Source: Paenibacillus sp. FSL K6-0276
GTDB taxonomy: Bacteria > Bacillota > Bacilli > Paenibacillales > Paenibacillaceae
Length of the DNA: 64,000 nt
Assembly (NCBI RefSeq): GCF_037977235.1
Contig: NZ_CP150276.1
Coordinates: 3,596,001-3,660,000, forward strand
Direction: 5' to 3'
The notes beneath the pieces were generated by a model. The model saw nothing but the letters and a program-made list of their open reading frames with translations, ran no database searches and was not told the origin of the DNA. A program made the position numbers and the translations under genes. Below, in pieces: positions 36,803 through 43,936 of the stretch. Within the stretch, counting starts at the first letter, position 1. The number at the start of each line of letters is the position of its first letter.

Positions 36803-37171
36803 CACACATGCAGCGCAAGCGCTGCACCACAGATGATGAAAACGGGAAAATCAGTCTATACTGCTACTATGGCTGGCGAAGAAGGTCGATAAGCTATGGT
36901 GCCTTAGAGCCCATCCGTTAGTCTGACTCCAACGACCCCGGTGCATCACAGATTGTCGCTCCCTTTTGGGAAGCACTCATGGGAGATTAATCCTACTCTG
37001 GTTTTTGCACCAGCCTAGCCTTTTTTGGTTGTGGAAGGAAGTTTGTTATTTTCGCTCTATCTAACTTTATTAAAGAACACATAAGGCTCAGCCTTTTTTA
37101 AAAAGTGTTCTTCTGGGTTTTCTTTATTATGCTCTTTTTCAGGTTTTGATCTGATTCTATTTTCATGGGAG
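36800..37171 (+). mobile_element. Miniature IS110-like element El6
   Basis: 372 bp. Guide-like left region (36807-37015), AAGGCTCAGCC plus T run (37083 onward), right end TTTTCATGGGAG. C follows AG at both ends. The right end lies one base from the stop codon of the nucleotidyltransferase gene. No ORF. Confidence 0.87.
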
Positions 37172-37172
37172 C

Positions 37173-37907
37173 TTAGTCTTCCTGCTCTAAGAATGGTGTA
37201 ACGAAGTCGATCATTTCAAGTGCAGTGCTTATCCGCACTTCATTAGAGCCTAAGAATAAATCTTCCTTCCATTTTTCTAGATATGATGAACCTACTTTTA
37301 AATCCTTTAGATGCGTGAGAACTCCGCCATTCGGTGGCATTGGCATATTATTTATTAACCAGAAAGCTTCTAATATTTTGTAAGAAGAAGTACTTACTAC
37401 AAAAGATGCTTTAAGCACATCTCCAGCCTGGAAAGCTGCTTGAATTTTTATTTTTGAACTTTTTAACCAATGGGAGGTTTCCCTTTTATCCTTAGGCTTA
37501 CTTTTATAATCATGAAAACACTCCATAGCATAGTTGGATAAACCTTCTAACAATCCTTCCGAATCATACAAAATGTTTCCGTCAATGTAATTGTAAACTT
37601 CCATACTGTTTAGTCGAAGTTTCTCCCTTGCCTTTTCAACATTGGCATACTTTATTTCAATAAGAATTCCGTGTTTAGTTTCTGCATAGAAACTCCGATT
37701 GTAATCGTTCTTTAAAACTATATAAATATCTAGATCTGAACCTTCGTTTGCGTCTCCTCGGGCGAATGAGCCACAAAGCATAACTCCAGATATTTCCTCG
37801 TCACTTATAGCTTTTTGTAAAATATCTGCAAGCAAATTGTGATGAACTTGGCTTTTAATAAAACTCAGATCTTTTATCAGATCCACCCTCATCCATAAGG
37901 CATACAA
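37173..37907 (-). CDS. Nucleotidyltransferase-domain protein (aminoglycoside adenylyltransferase-like)
   Basis: 244 residues in the longest form; ATG 37892 is an alternative start. Pol-beta-type nucleotidyltransferase motif GSFARGDANEGSDLDIYIV gives the metal-binding Asp pair, with a third candidate acidic residue in ILIEIKYA. A helical C-terminal domain follows, like kanamycin- or streptomycin-nucleotidyltransferases. It could modify an antibiotic or a tRNA/protein target. Flanked by S14/El6 and S15. Confidence 0.82.
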   Translation of the reverse strand: MYALWMRVDLIKDLSFIKSQVHHNLLADILQKAISDEEISGVMLCGSFARGDANEGSDLDIYIVLKNDYNRSFYAETKHGILIEIKYANVEKAREKLRLNSMEVYNYIDGNILYDSEGLLEGLSNYAMECFHDYKSKPKDKRETSHWLKSSKIKIQAAFQAGDVLKASFVVSTSSYKILEAFWLINNMPMPPNGGVLTHLKDLKVGSSYLEKWKEDLFLGSNEVRISTALEMIDFVTPFLEQED

Positions 37908-37943
37908 TGTAATTTCGACGATGGTTTCAAAAGACCTTTATTT

Positions 37944-37984
37944 GCACTAACCTGCCAGTTAGTTGAACTATAGTGTCCCGTTAG
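37944..37984. repeat. Array repeat S15 (compact copy), A arm interrupted by IS1111-II
   Basis: B arm GCACTAACCTGCCAGTTAGT runs directly into A arm AACTATAGTGTCCCGTTAGA, with only TTG between them and no central hairpin. ACTAAC/GTTAGT and TAGTT/AACTA are internal inverted repeats. Right-most copy of the array. Confidence 0.85.
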
Positions 37985-38096
37985 AATTCCTGTAGAATGA
38001 ATAATTTGGTCTTTGCACAAAAACGAGCGCCTCGGTACGATGGGGTTGCACACGAGGTCATTGCCTCAAAAAGCCCATCCAGGAGGTCGCTCTACT

Positions 38097-39359
38097 ATGA
38101 AGTTTAAAGCTCAGGACAAGCAAAATCAACTCATTGAAAACATTTCCTCATCTCATCTTGTAGTCGGCGTAGATATCGCTCAGGAAGCTCATGTTTCTCG
38201 CGCGGTCAGCTATCGGGGAATTGCACTGGGATTGCCACTTGAGTTCGGCAGCCACGACGAGGGCTTTCAACAGTTTAGCCGGTGGATTAAGGATCTGCTA
38301 AATTCTTACAAGCTTAACAAAGTCATCGTTGGCATGGAACCTACCGGCCATTACTGGCTAAGCTTGGCTCGTTGGCTTGCAGGTCAGGGAATTGAGGCTG
38401 TTCTCGTAAATCCTCACCTTGTCAAAAAGAATAAAGAAAACCGCGACAACACCCCGTCGAAAAGCGACCGTAAGGACGCACTCGTCATCGCAGATATGGT
38501 TAAAAACAGCTACTATTCTCCTGTACGGTTCAACCCAGAAGCCTACGAGGAACTGCGGATTCTCATGGCCCACCGGGACACGATTGCCAAGCGACTAAAC
38601 AGCGCTGTTAACCAGATTCATCGCTGGGTAGATATTGTGTTTCCGGAACTTCGGCATGTCTTTAAAATCCTTACCTGCACAAGTGCCATTGCCACGCTCA
38701 GACTGTTTCCTCTCCCGAAAGAAATTAGCCGGTTAACAACCGAGCAAGTCATTGCCGGCTGGAAGCAATATGTGAAGCGCCATGCGGGTTTACAGCGTGC
38801 TGAGCTGCTTATCTCGCTCGCTAAACGCAGCGTTGGTGCTACGCAGGCTTTGCACGCCTATAAGCTGCACTTAGGTCAATTGCTCGAAGAATACGACTTG
38901 GCCCAGCGCCAGCTTGAGCAAATTGAAGGTGAACTCCAGCTCGTTCTTGAGCGCGTCCCTTATGCCAAAAAGCTGCTTGCCATTCGAGGTGTAAATGTAA
39001 CCAGTCTAGCCGGTGTGTTAGGAGAGGCTGGTGATCTTAGTGGGTCTCACACGGAAATGCCTTGCTTCGTCATGCGGGACTAAACCTGGCTGAGGCCAGT
39101 TCAGGGAAATGGCGGGAAAATGGTGCTTAGCAAGCGCGGCCGCCCGCGTCTCCGACGTTTTCTCTATCTCATGACGATGTGTATGGTCATGACCAATCCG
39201 GATGTTAGAGCCCTGCACCACTACAATGTAGACGTGAAAAAGCTCAAGAAAATGAAATCTATTATGAAATTATGTGGTAAAGTGGCCCGAATGCTTGTTA
39301 GCCTGGCCAAGAGCAGCGAAGCTTATAGTTCAGTTAAAGTATTTCCGCAAGCCGCTTAG
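38097..39359 (+). pseudogene. IS1111-group recombinase with two frameshifts
   Basis: Homologous throughout to the 25629-26915 recombinase. ATG 38097 has AGGAGG upstream. The frame is intact to about 39045 (VVGVDIAQEAHV, VIVGMEPTGHYWL, KSDRKDALVIADM). It then shifts so that HAGLNLAEASSGKW continues in another frame, and shifts again before MVLSKRGRPRLRRFLYLMTM, running to 39359. The conserved serine region is thus separated from the DEDD domain. Confidence 0.88.
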
Positions 39360-39690
39360 GCGCGTTATTTCACCGGTTGATGCATTCGCAGGATGGACAA
39401 GAAGCACGGAGTATCGGGAGGCATTAAACAAAAGGGCTCGGACCCGTTCCGTTAGAAAAACCGAACTCCACCCATTAGTTAGATATGATGAAGGAATGAA
39501 AGGGCATAGACCCGTTGAGACATGGGAGTGAAAATCGCTAGGGGCGACATGGAGACGTGCAGGATATGGAACAAATTGGGTGATGTACTCTCACCTTTAT
39601 TCTTGCATGCCCTTACAGGTGTTCCAAGCCACCGCCTCCTCTGTTTCCTTCTTATTTAACACTTAGCTAAAGGTGAAATCCTGCGAATTC
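39360..39690 (+). ncRNA. Putative guide (seekRNA-like) region of IS1111-II
   Basis: Shares blocks with the right end of IS1111-I (AAAGGGCTCGGACCCGTT, AAGGGCATAGACCCGTTGAG, AATCCTGCGAATTC). The variable segment reads CCGTTAGAA, a nine-base match to this element's own left junction CCCGTTAGAATTC. Confidence 0.6.
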
Positions 39691-39736
39691 ATGAGCTTGA
39701 ATGAGAAAACCAAATCATATTGAGGGAGTTTAAGAC

Positions 39737-40195
39737 CTAATCTCTAAATTTATTATTGAATAATGTTAATGGGAACTCTTTTTCAGAGATAAGATTTTCG
39801 ACTATTTGTTTAATAACTTCTTTATCACGTAACTCAATTAATTCTGGAATCAGCAAATCCCGAAGTGATGACCACTTAGAATCAATTATCTCTCTTGTAT
39901 CCAGAAGAAGGGAGCCCCCAATAATTTCACCAATAAAATGAAATAAAATAACCTGATGATTTGAACTGCTTATGAAATTATAAATGCCTGTTGTGCCTGT
40001 AAGTCTCACATCATAACCGGTTTCTTCTTTTGCTTCTCTACGTGCTGCATCTAGAATATCTTCACCACACTCGATTCTGCCGGACGGGAAGTTCCACTTA
40101 TTCTTAACAGATGCTTTGTTTTCTTTGATCATCAGTACCGTTTCTTCACGTATAATCGAAACACTTACAACCAATACAATTCCGTTTTGAGTCAT
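39737..40195 (-). CDS. Nudix hydrolase
   Basis: 152 residues from ATG 40195, with a run of G eight bases upstream. Nudix box SGRIECGEDILDAARREAKE followed by ETG. It ends nine bases from IS1111-II/S15, so it behaves as the last array unit. It also lies 45 bases downstream of the NADAR gene and could be cotranscribed with the NAD operon. Confidence 0.87.
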   Translation of the reverse strand: MTQNGIVLVVSVSIIREETVLMIKENKASVKNKWNFPSGRIECGEDILDAARREAKEETGYDVRLTGTTGIYNFISSSNHQVILFHFIGEIIGGSLLLDTREIIDSKWSSLRDLLIPELIELRDKEVIKQIVENLISEKEFPLTLFNNKFRD

Positions 40196-40240
40196 GTCAG
40201 GAACCCCCCCTTCTTTCATCAATAACAATTCCGGTAGAAG

Positions 40241-40792
40241 TTAATCCCGCAGCAATTCGTCCCTCGCTTCGGTCAGCACGAATCCAAGTAGGTTCCTACC
40301 CCGCCATTTCACGGGATTCTCCGCATCCGGATTGGACTGGCTCATGCCTATTCCCCAAATGCGATCCTGTGGGCTAGCTTCGACGAGAATACGGTTTTTC
40401 GTTGACTTGAGATATTCACCAAGCTTCGGATTCTGCGAAAATTTGGCTATATTTCCTCTTTTGACAATGTCATAGCATTCTTTATCCCAAGTGTCATTTT
40501 CGAAGTTTCTTACTGCACGCCCGTAGGCTTTCATCTCCTTGGGATGCTTAGCTTTAAGGATCGCGTCCAACATTTCGTCATCCCCAAACAGTCTTGCTTT
40601 CTCGGACATCATAAACTGCTCGACACAGGAATACTCGATCCCCTCTACCACGAAAGGACTCATCCACCATTGGCTGAAGCAGCTTTTGTCGACGCCGTCG
40701 TGCTTTGGCGGTGTATGGCCCCAGAAGAACACAAACTTGAACGTTTTGCCCGCGATATAAGCTTTTCTTAACTGTTCGATATTGTATATCAT
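40241..40792 (-). CDS. NADAR-domain protein (YbiA-like)
   Basis: 183 residues. NADAR hallmarks: FSQWWMSPFVVEGIEYSCVE, FMMSEKARLF and the C-terminal WRGRNLLGFVLTEARDEL. Characterised family members cleave N-glycosidic bonds in riboflavin intermediates or remove ADP-ribose. Its ATG overlaps the stop of the NrtR-like gene (ATGA), tying it to NAD metabolism. Probably hydrolyses an ADP-ribosylated base or nucleotide (inference). Confidence 0.9.
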   Translation of the reverse strand: MIYNIEQLRKAYIAGKTFKFVFFWGHTPPKHDGVDKSCFSQWWMSPFVVEGIEYSCVEQFMMSEKARLFGDDEMLDAILKAKHPKEMKAYGRAVRNFENDTWDKECYDIVKRGNIAKFSQNPKLGEYLKSTKNRILVEASPQDRIWGIGMSQSNPDAENPVKWRGRNLLGFVLTEARDELLRD

Positions 40793-41682
40793 CGATATTC
40801 CTCCATACTTCTCCGATACAAGCGGGAAGGACGATGTCCCGCATTTTCAGTATAATGATCGGTCTCCGCTACGAGATCCGCTACTTTACGCCGGAATGCG
40901 GCTTTCAGCAGCTCTTTGTCCAAGATCACCTCGTAAACCTGCTGCAGATCCGTCAAAGTGAAGAGATGCGGCATCAAGTGTAGCACAATATCGGTGTAAT
41001 TCACTTTTCCCCGCAGTCTCTCAATAGCGCAAGCGATAATCTTCGCATGATCAAAAGCCAATCCGTCATTTGATACGATGGAGTATGCGGTTGACGAAGA
41101 GGCCGACTTTGACGTCATCGTCCGACCCACAACTGCCGTAAACTCTTCTTCTTCGCTGCTTAGCTTGAGCTCATATTCCTTCGTTTTCACATACCCATCC
41201 TCAATAAGCTCTTTCCGCTCGCGCAGAAGCCGATAGGTTACCTTGAACCAGGCAGCTAGGTCAGCGTCATCTCCTGCTTTCAGCTGTACCTGATCACTGT
41301 TGATTAAGGCCATGTAGCTGCAGCTCATCACCCAGGTACGAGGGTCCCTTCCAACATCGCTGAAGGTGTACAACTGCTCCAAATATACGTCATCTACACC
41401 GGTTTCCTCATGCAGCTCCCTCACCGCCGCCTGCTCCGTCGTCTCGTCCGGCCGGACGAAGCCGCCTGGAAGCGCCCAATTGCCCAGGAACGGGTGACCT
41501 CCTCGCCGAATGAGCAGAATTCGCAGCTCTTTTTCCGGAAGCTTGCGGTAGCTGTCCGCCTCCGTGTTCGTGACGGTGAAAATGACCATGTCCGCCGCCA
41601 CCGAAGGCCGCTCGAAATCCCCGGCACGGTACTGCTCAAAAAATTGACGTTCCGTAAGTCCATCGCGATCCAACAAATTCAT
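40789..41682 (-). CDS. Nudix/winged-helix protein, NrtR-like
   Basis: 297 residues. An N-terminal Nudix domain (GGHPFLGNWALPGGFVRPDE, then AVRELHEETGVDD) is followed by a C-terminal region of about 100 residues (IACAIERLRGKVNYTDIVLH, LTDLQQVYEVILDKELLKAA, FRRKV) matching the NrtR winged helix. NrtR proteins repress NAD genes and release DNA on binding ADP-ribose. AAAGGAGG precedes the ATG. Likely autoregulates its operon through the palindrome at 43458-43486. Confidence 0.88.
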   Translation of the reverse strand: MNLLDRDGLTERQFFEQYRAGDFERPSVAADMVIFTVTNTEADSYRKLPEKELRILLIRRGGHPFLGNWALPGGFVRPDETTEQAAVRELHEETGVDDVYLEQLYTFSDVGRDPRTWVMSCSYMALINSDQVQLKAGDDADLAAWFKVTYRLLRERKELIEDGYVKTKEYELKLSSEEEEFTAVVGRTMTSKSASSSTAYSIVSNDGLAFDHAKIIACAIERLRGKVNYTDIVLHLMPHLFTLTDLQQVYEVILDKELLKAAFRRKVADLVAETDHYTENAGHRPSRLYRRSMEEYR

Positions 41683-41709
41683 GTGTCCTTGCCTCCTTTG
41701 TTCTTTATT

Positions 41710-42720
41710 CTAGCCATACAACTCTCCGAAATAGTTCCGGTAGGGCTCGAACTTTGCCAAGACCTCGCTTACTTTGTGCATTCGTTCCTCTAGGTTTCCT
41801 CGCAACGTGATATAGGGAATCCGCCGCTCTTTCAAATCCGCAATGATTTGCTTATGAAAAATATGCCGCTTCTGATCCCCGCTACGGTCCCATGTATCCT
41901 CGTAAGAAATATCATCGTCACACAGGAAAAATAGATCGTAGCGCTGCGCGTTTTCTATTGCGATCCGGGCTAAGCACTCAGGAGCCCGTCCGTGGTAATC
42001 CAAGGCAAACATATATGTGGTAATTGCATTGGTATCGACAAAGAGATATCGGTTAGCTTCCAGCAGCGCCTGCTCCTCACGTTCAATATGGCCCAAAGCG
42101 ATCTCATCGAACGCTTCTAGGCTGATTCTGCGATCTACTTGATGCTCGGTCCAGTAATCACGCCCATATTCGCTCGCAAAGGTTGTGCGATACCGCCGCG
42201 CCAGCGCTTCGGTGATTGTAGATTTGCCAGTCGACATCGCTCCCACAAAAACCACTTTCGTGATTAAACCCCTATACACGACATCACTTACAAATCCGCG
42301 GTATTTATAAGGGTCGGCACGTACCATCGTGGCCGAAATCGGCACCCGCTCACGGGCTTCATCCACCCGCCGATCCGCCGCGCCTAAAGCGACACTCATA
42401 TGCTCGCCGTAAAACTCACTGGAGTAAAAATGCGTCACTTGCTCGCCCTTCAGCAGCCCCAGAATATACTGCTCCTCTCGAATCTCATGCTCCCGATCGT
42501 TCGAATACCCGTCTGGACCGTCCCAAGCTTCGATTACCCGGACCGTCGGATAGAGCTTGCGGATCCAGTTCGCTCGGATATGAAGCGGAATCGGGGTCAC
42601 CGTCGTTTCGTAGATTACCACAATCAATTCGTCGACCTCTTGCAACGCCGTCTCGATCATGAATTGATGTCCTTTATGCAACGGGGCAAACTTCCCCAGC
42701 GTTAATCCAAGCGTCTTCAT
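41710..42720 (-). CDS. nadR: NadR-like NMN adenylyltransferase / ribosylnicotinamide kinase
   Basis: 336 residues. An N-terminal nucleotidyltransferase domain has GKFAPLHKGHQFMIE (HxGH motif) and VPISATMVRADPYKY (ISxTxxR). A C-terminal P-loop kinase has GAMSTGKSTITEAL near residue 180. It lacks the DNA-binding N-terminus of enteric NadR. Converts nicotinamide riboside to NMN and NMN to NAD. The ATG overlaps the pnuC stop by four bases. Confidence 0.92.
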   Translation of the reverse strand: MKTLGLTLGKFAPLHKGHQFMIETALQEVDELIVVIYETTVTPIPLHIRANWIRKLYPTVRVIEAWDGPDGYSNDREHEIREEQYILGLLKGEQVTHFYSSEFYGEHMSVALGAADRRVDEARERVPISATMVRADPYKYRGFVSDVVYRGLITKVVFVGAMSTGKSTITEALARRYRTTFASEYGRDYWTEHQVDRRISLEAFDEIALGHIEREEQALLEANRYLFVDTNAITTYMFALDYHGRAPECLARIAIENAQRYDLFFLCDDDISYEDTWDRSGDQKRHIFHKQIIADLKERRIPYITLRGNLEERMHKVSEVLAKFEPYRNYFGELYG

Positions 42721-43400
42721 GCCGACACCTCCTTAGCTCCTTTATTCCAATTGTAATAGCCGTATGCCGCGTTAACCAGATACGCACTCCACATGACGAT
42801 CATCAGCAACCCCTCGCCACTGCCTTCCAGCATCCGAATCACCCACAACAGCACCGTAAACATATTCAAAACAATATAGACCAGCCATTGTTCCTTGAAT
42901 CTTCTGACCATTAAAAAGGTAGCCACGATGGATAATACCGTCGTAATAGCATCGATATAAGGCGAGTTCTGTCCTGGGATGAACGATAGCCCGATTCCCA
43001 GTAGCAGGCAGCCTATTACGCAGACCACTCCGACAAGGAACAGCCACTTAAGATCCATCTGTCGCATGGATAGTTTGCCGTCTTGGCGGTTGTTTTTCCA
43101 CATATAGAAGCCAACGACATTCATAGGAACAAAGAATAACAAATTCAGCATGACCTCTCCAAACAAACCGTTTATGTAAGCCAAGTACGCGTAACCGACG
43201 GTATTGTACATTCCGAAAACATAACTCATCAGGTTTCCTTTCGCCGCGAGCACCACACACAGCACCCCGGTGATAAAGACCGTAAAACCGAATAAGGAAT
43301 CTTTAGAAATAGCCGTAAACGCAACAGCAATAGAGGTAAACAAAACTAGCCAGACGATTTCAAACAGATTCCAGCCACCCCATGTTTTATCCACTTTCAT
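42717..43400 (-). CDS. pnuC: Nicotinamide riboside transporter PnuC
   Basis: 227 residues from ATG 43400, preceded by AAAGGGAGGGG. Seven or so membrane segments, with the PnuC-type WGGWNLFEIVWL start, FGMYNTVGYAYLAYINGLFG and NVVGFYMWKNN motifs. It imports nicotinamide riboside by facilitated diffusion, trapped by the NadR kinase encoded next. First gene of the operon, directly downstream of the palindromic operator. Confidence 0.93.
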   Translation of the reverse strand: MKVDKTWGGWNLFEIVWLVLFTSIAVAFTAISKDSLFGFTVFITGVLCVVLAAKGNLMSYVFGMYNTVGYAYLAYINGLFGEVMLNLLFFVPMNVVGFYMWKNNRQDGKLSMRQMDLKWLFLVGVVCVIGCLLLGIGLSFIPGQNSPYIDAITTVLSIVATFLMVRRFKEQWLVYIVLNMFTVLLWVIRMLEGSGEGLLMIVMWSAYLVNAAYGYYNWNKGAKEVSA

Positions 43401-43457
43401 CCCCTCCCTTTCATTAAATTTCCGAACCTTCACCATTCAGTTTACTGTTAGTAACTT

Positions 43458-43486
43458 TTTGATATTAACATTTTGTTAATATCAAA
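43458..43486. promoter_or_regulatory. Palindromic operator of the NAD-salvage operon
   Basis: TTTGATATTAACA (43458-43470), spacer TTT, then its exact complement (43474-43486): a perfect 13-bp inverted repeat 58 bases upstream of pnuC. Size and position fit a dimeric repressor site, most simply for the operon's own NrtR-like protein. Confidence 0.72.
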
Positions 43487-43936
43487 TATAACAAAAAGGC
43501 AAGGAAGATGCAATCATAAAAGTGAAGATAATTTCCACTTATAATCTGGCCCTAGCCCATTGGCTCATGTTGGTGTTTAACATAGCAAAAAGCACCCCTT
43601 ATCGTCTTCGTCGGCCTAAGAAGCAGGAATGTCCATTGTCGGTATCCCCTTCCTTAGCATAATCCTATTTCGAGAATCGGCAATCGGTACATGTTCTTGA
43701 TAATGATTTCTGACAAGAATATACGCTGACAAAGGAAAAAACCCGCGATTTACGCGGGTAGGCGTTCGAACATGTATTTGTCATCCGGCTACTTCTTCTT
43801 CTCTGCTGCTGCGCTCGTATTATTGCCCACAGACCCCATTGTATAATGACACATGATTTTGAACAATTAGAAATTCCCTAGCCCCAACGCTGAAGCAACT
43901 GGCCTATTTTTAGCTTAAAGCTAAGAATCTTATCGT
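43487..43936. other. Intergenic region between the NAD operon and the GH29 gene
   Basis: About 450 bases holding the terminator at 43736-43759 and the upstream part of the pnuC promoter region. No convincing ORF or RNA gene seen in the rest. Confidence 0.4.
43736..43759 (-). terminator. Rho-independent terminator downstream of the GH29 gene
   Basis: ACCCGCG/CGCGGGT with loop ATTTA. On the minus strand it is followed by a T run. It lies about 180 bases after the GH29 stop. Confidence 0.82.

Larger units (their letters stand above)
37985..39727 (+). mobile_element. IS1111-group insertion sequence IS1111-II (defective)
   Basis: About 1.74 kb. Left end with ATTCCTGT directly follows CCCGTTAG of S15. 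A degraded recombinase gene and a 370-base right end, homologous to that of IS1111-I, end in TGAGGGA. Nine bases separate it from the next Nudix stop codon. Confidence 0.8.

Noticed and set aside
17076..37984. The regularly recurring repeats as a CRISPR array
   Set aside because: Copies are hundreds to thousands of bases apart with genes between them, contain internal variable hairpins, and no cas genes are present.
17076..37984. A classical integron (attI, intI, attC)
   Set aside because: The arms are direct repeats lacking canonical RYYYAAC and GTTRRRY pairing, the recombinase lacks the IntI insertion, and no attI-like primary site next to a divergent integrase is seen.
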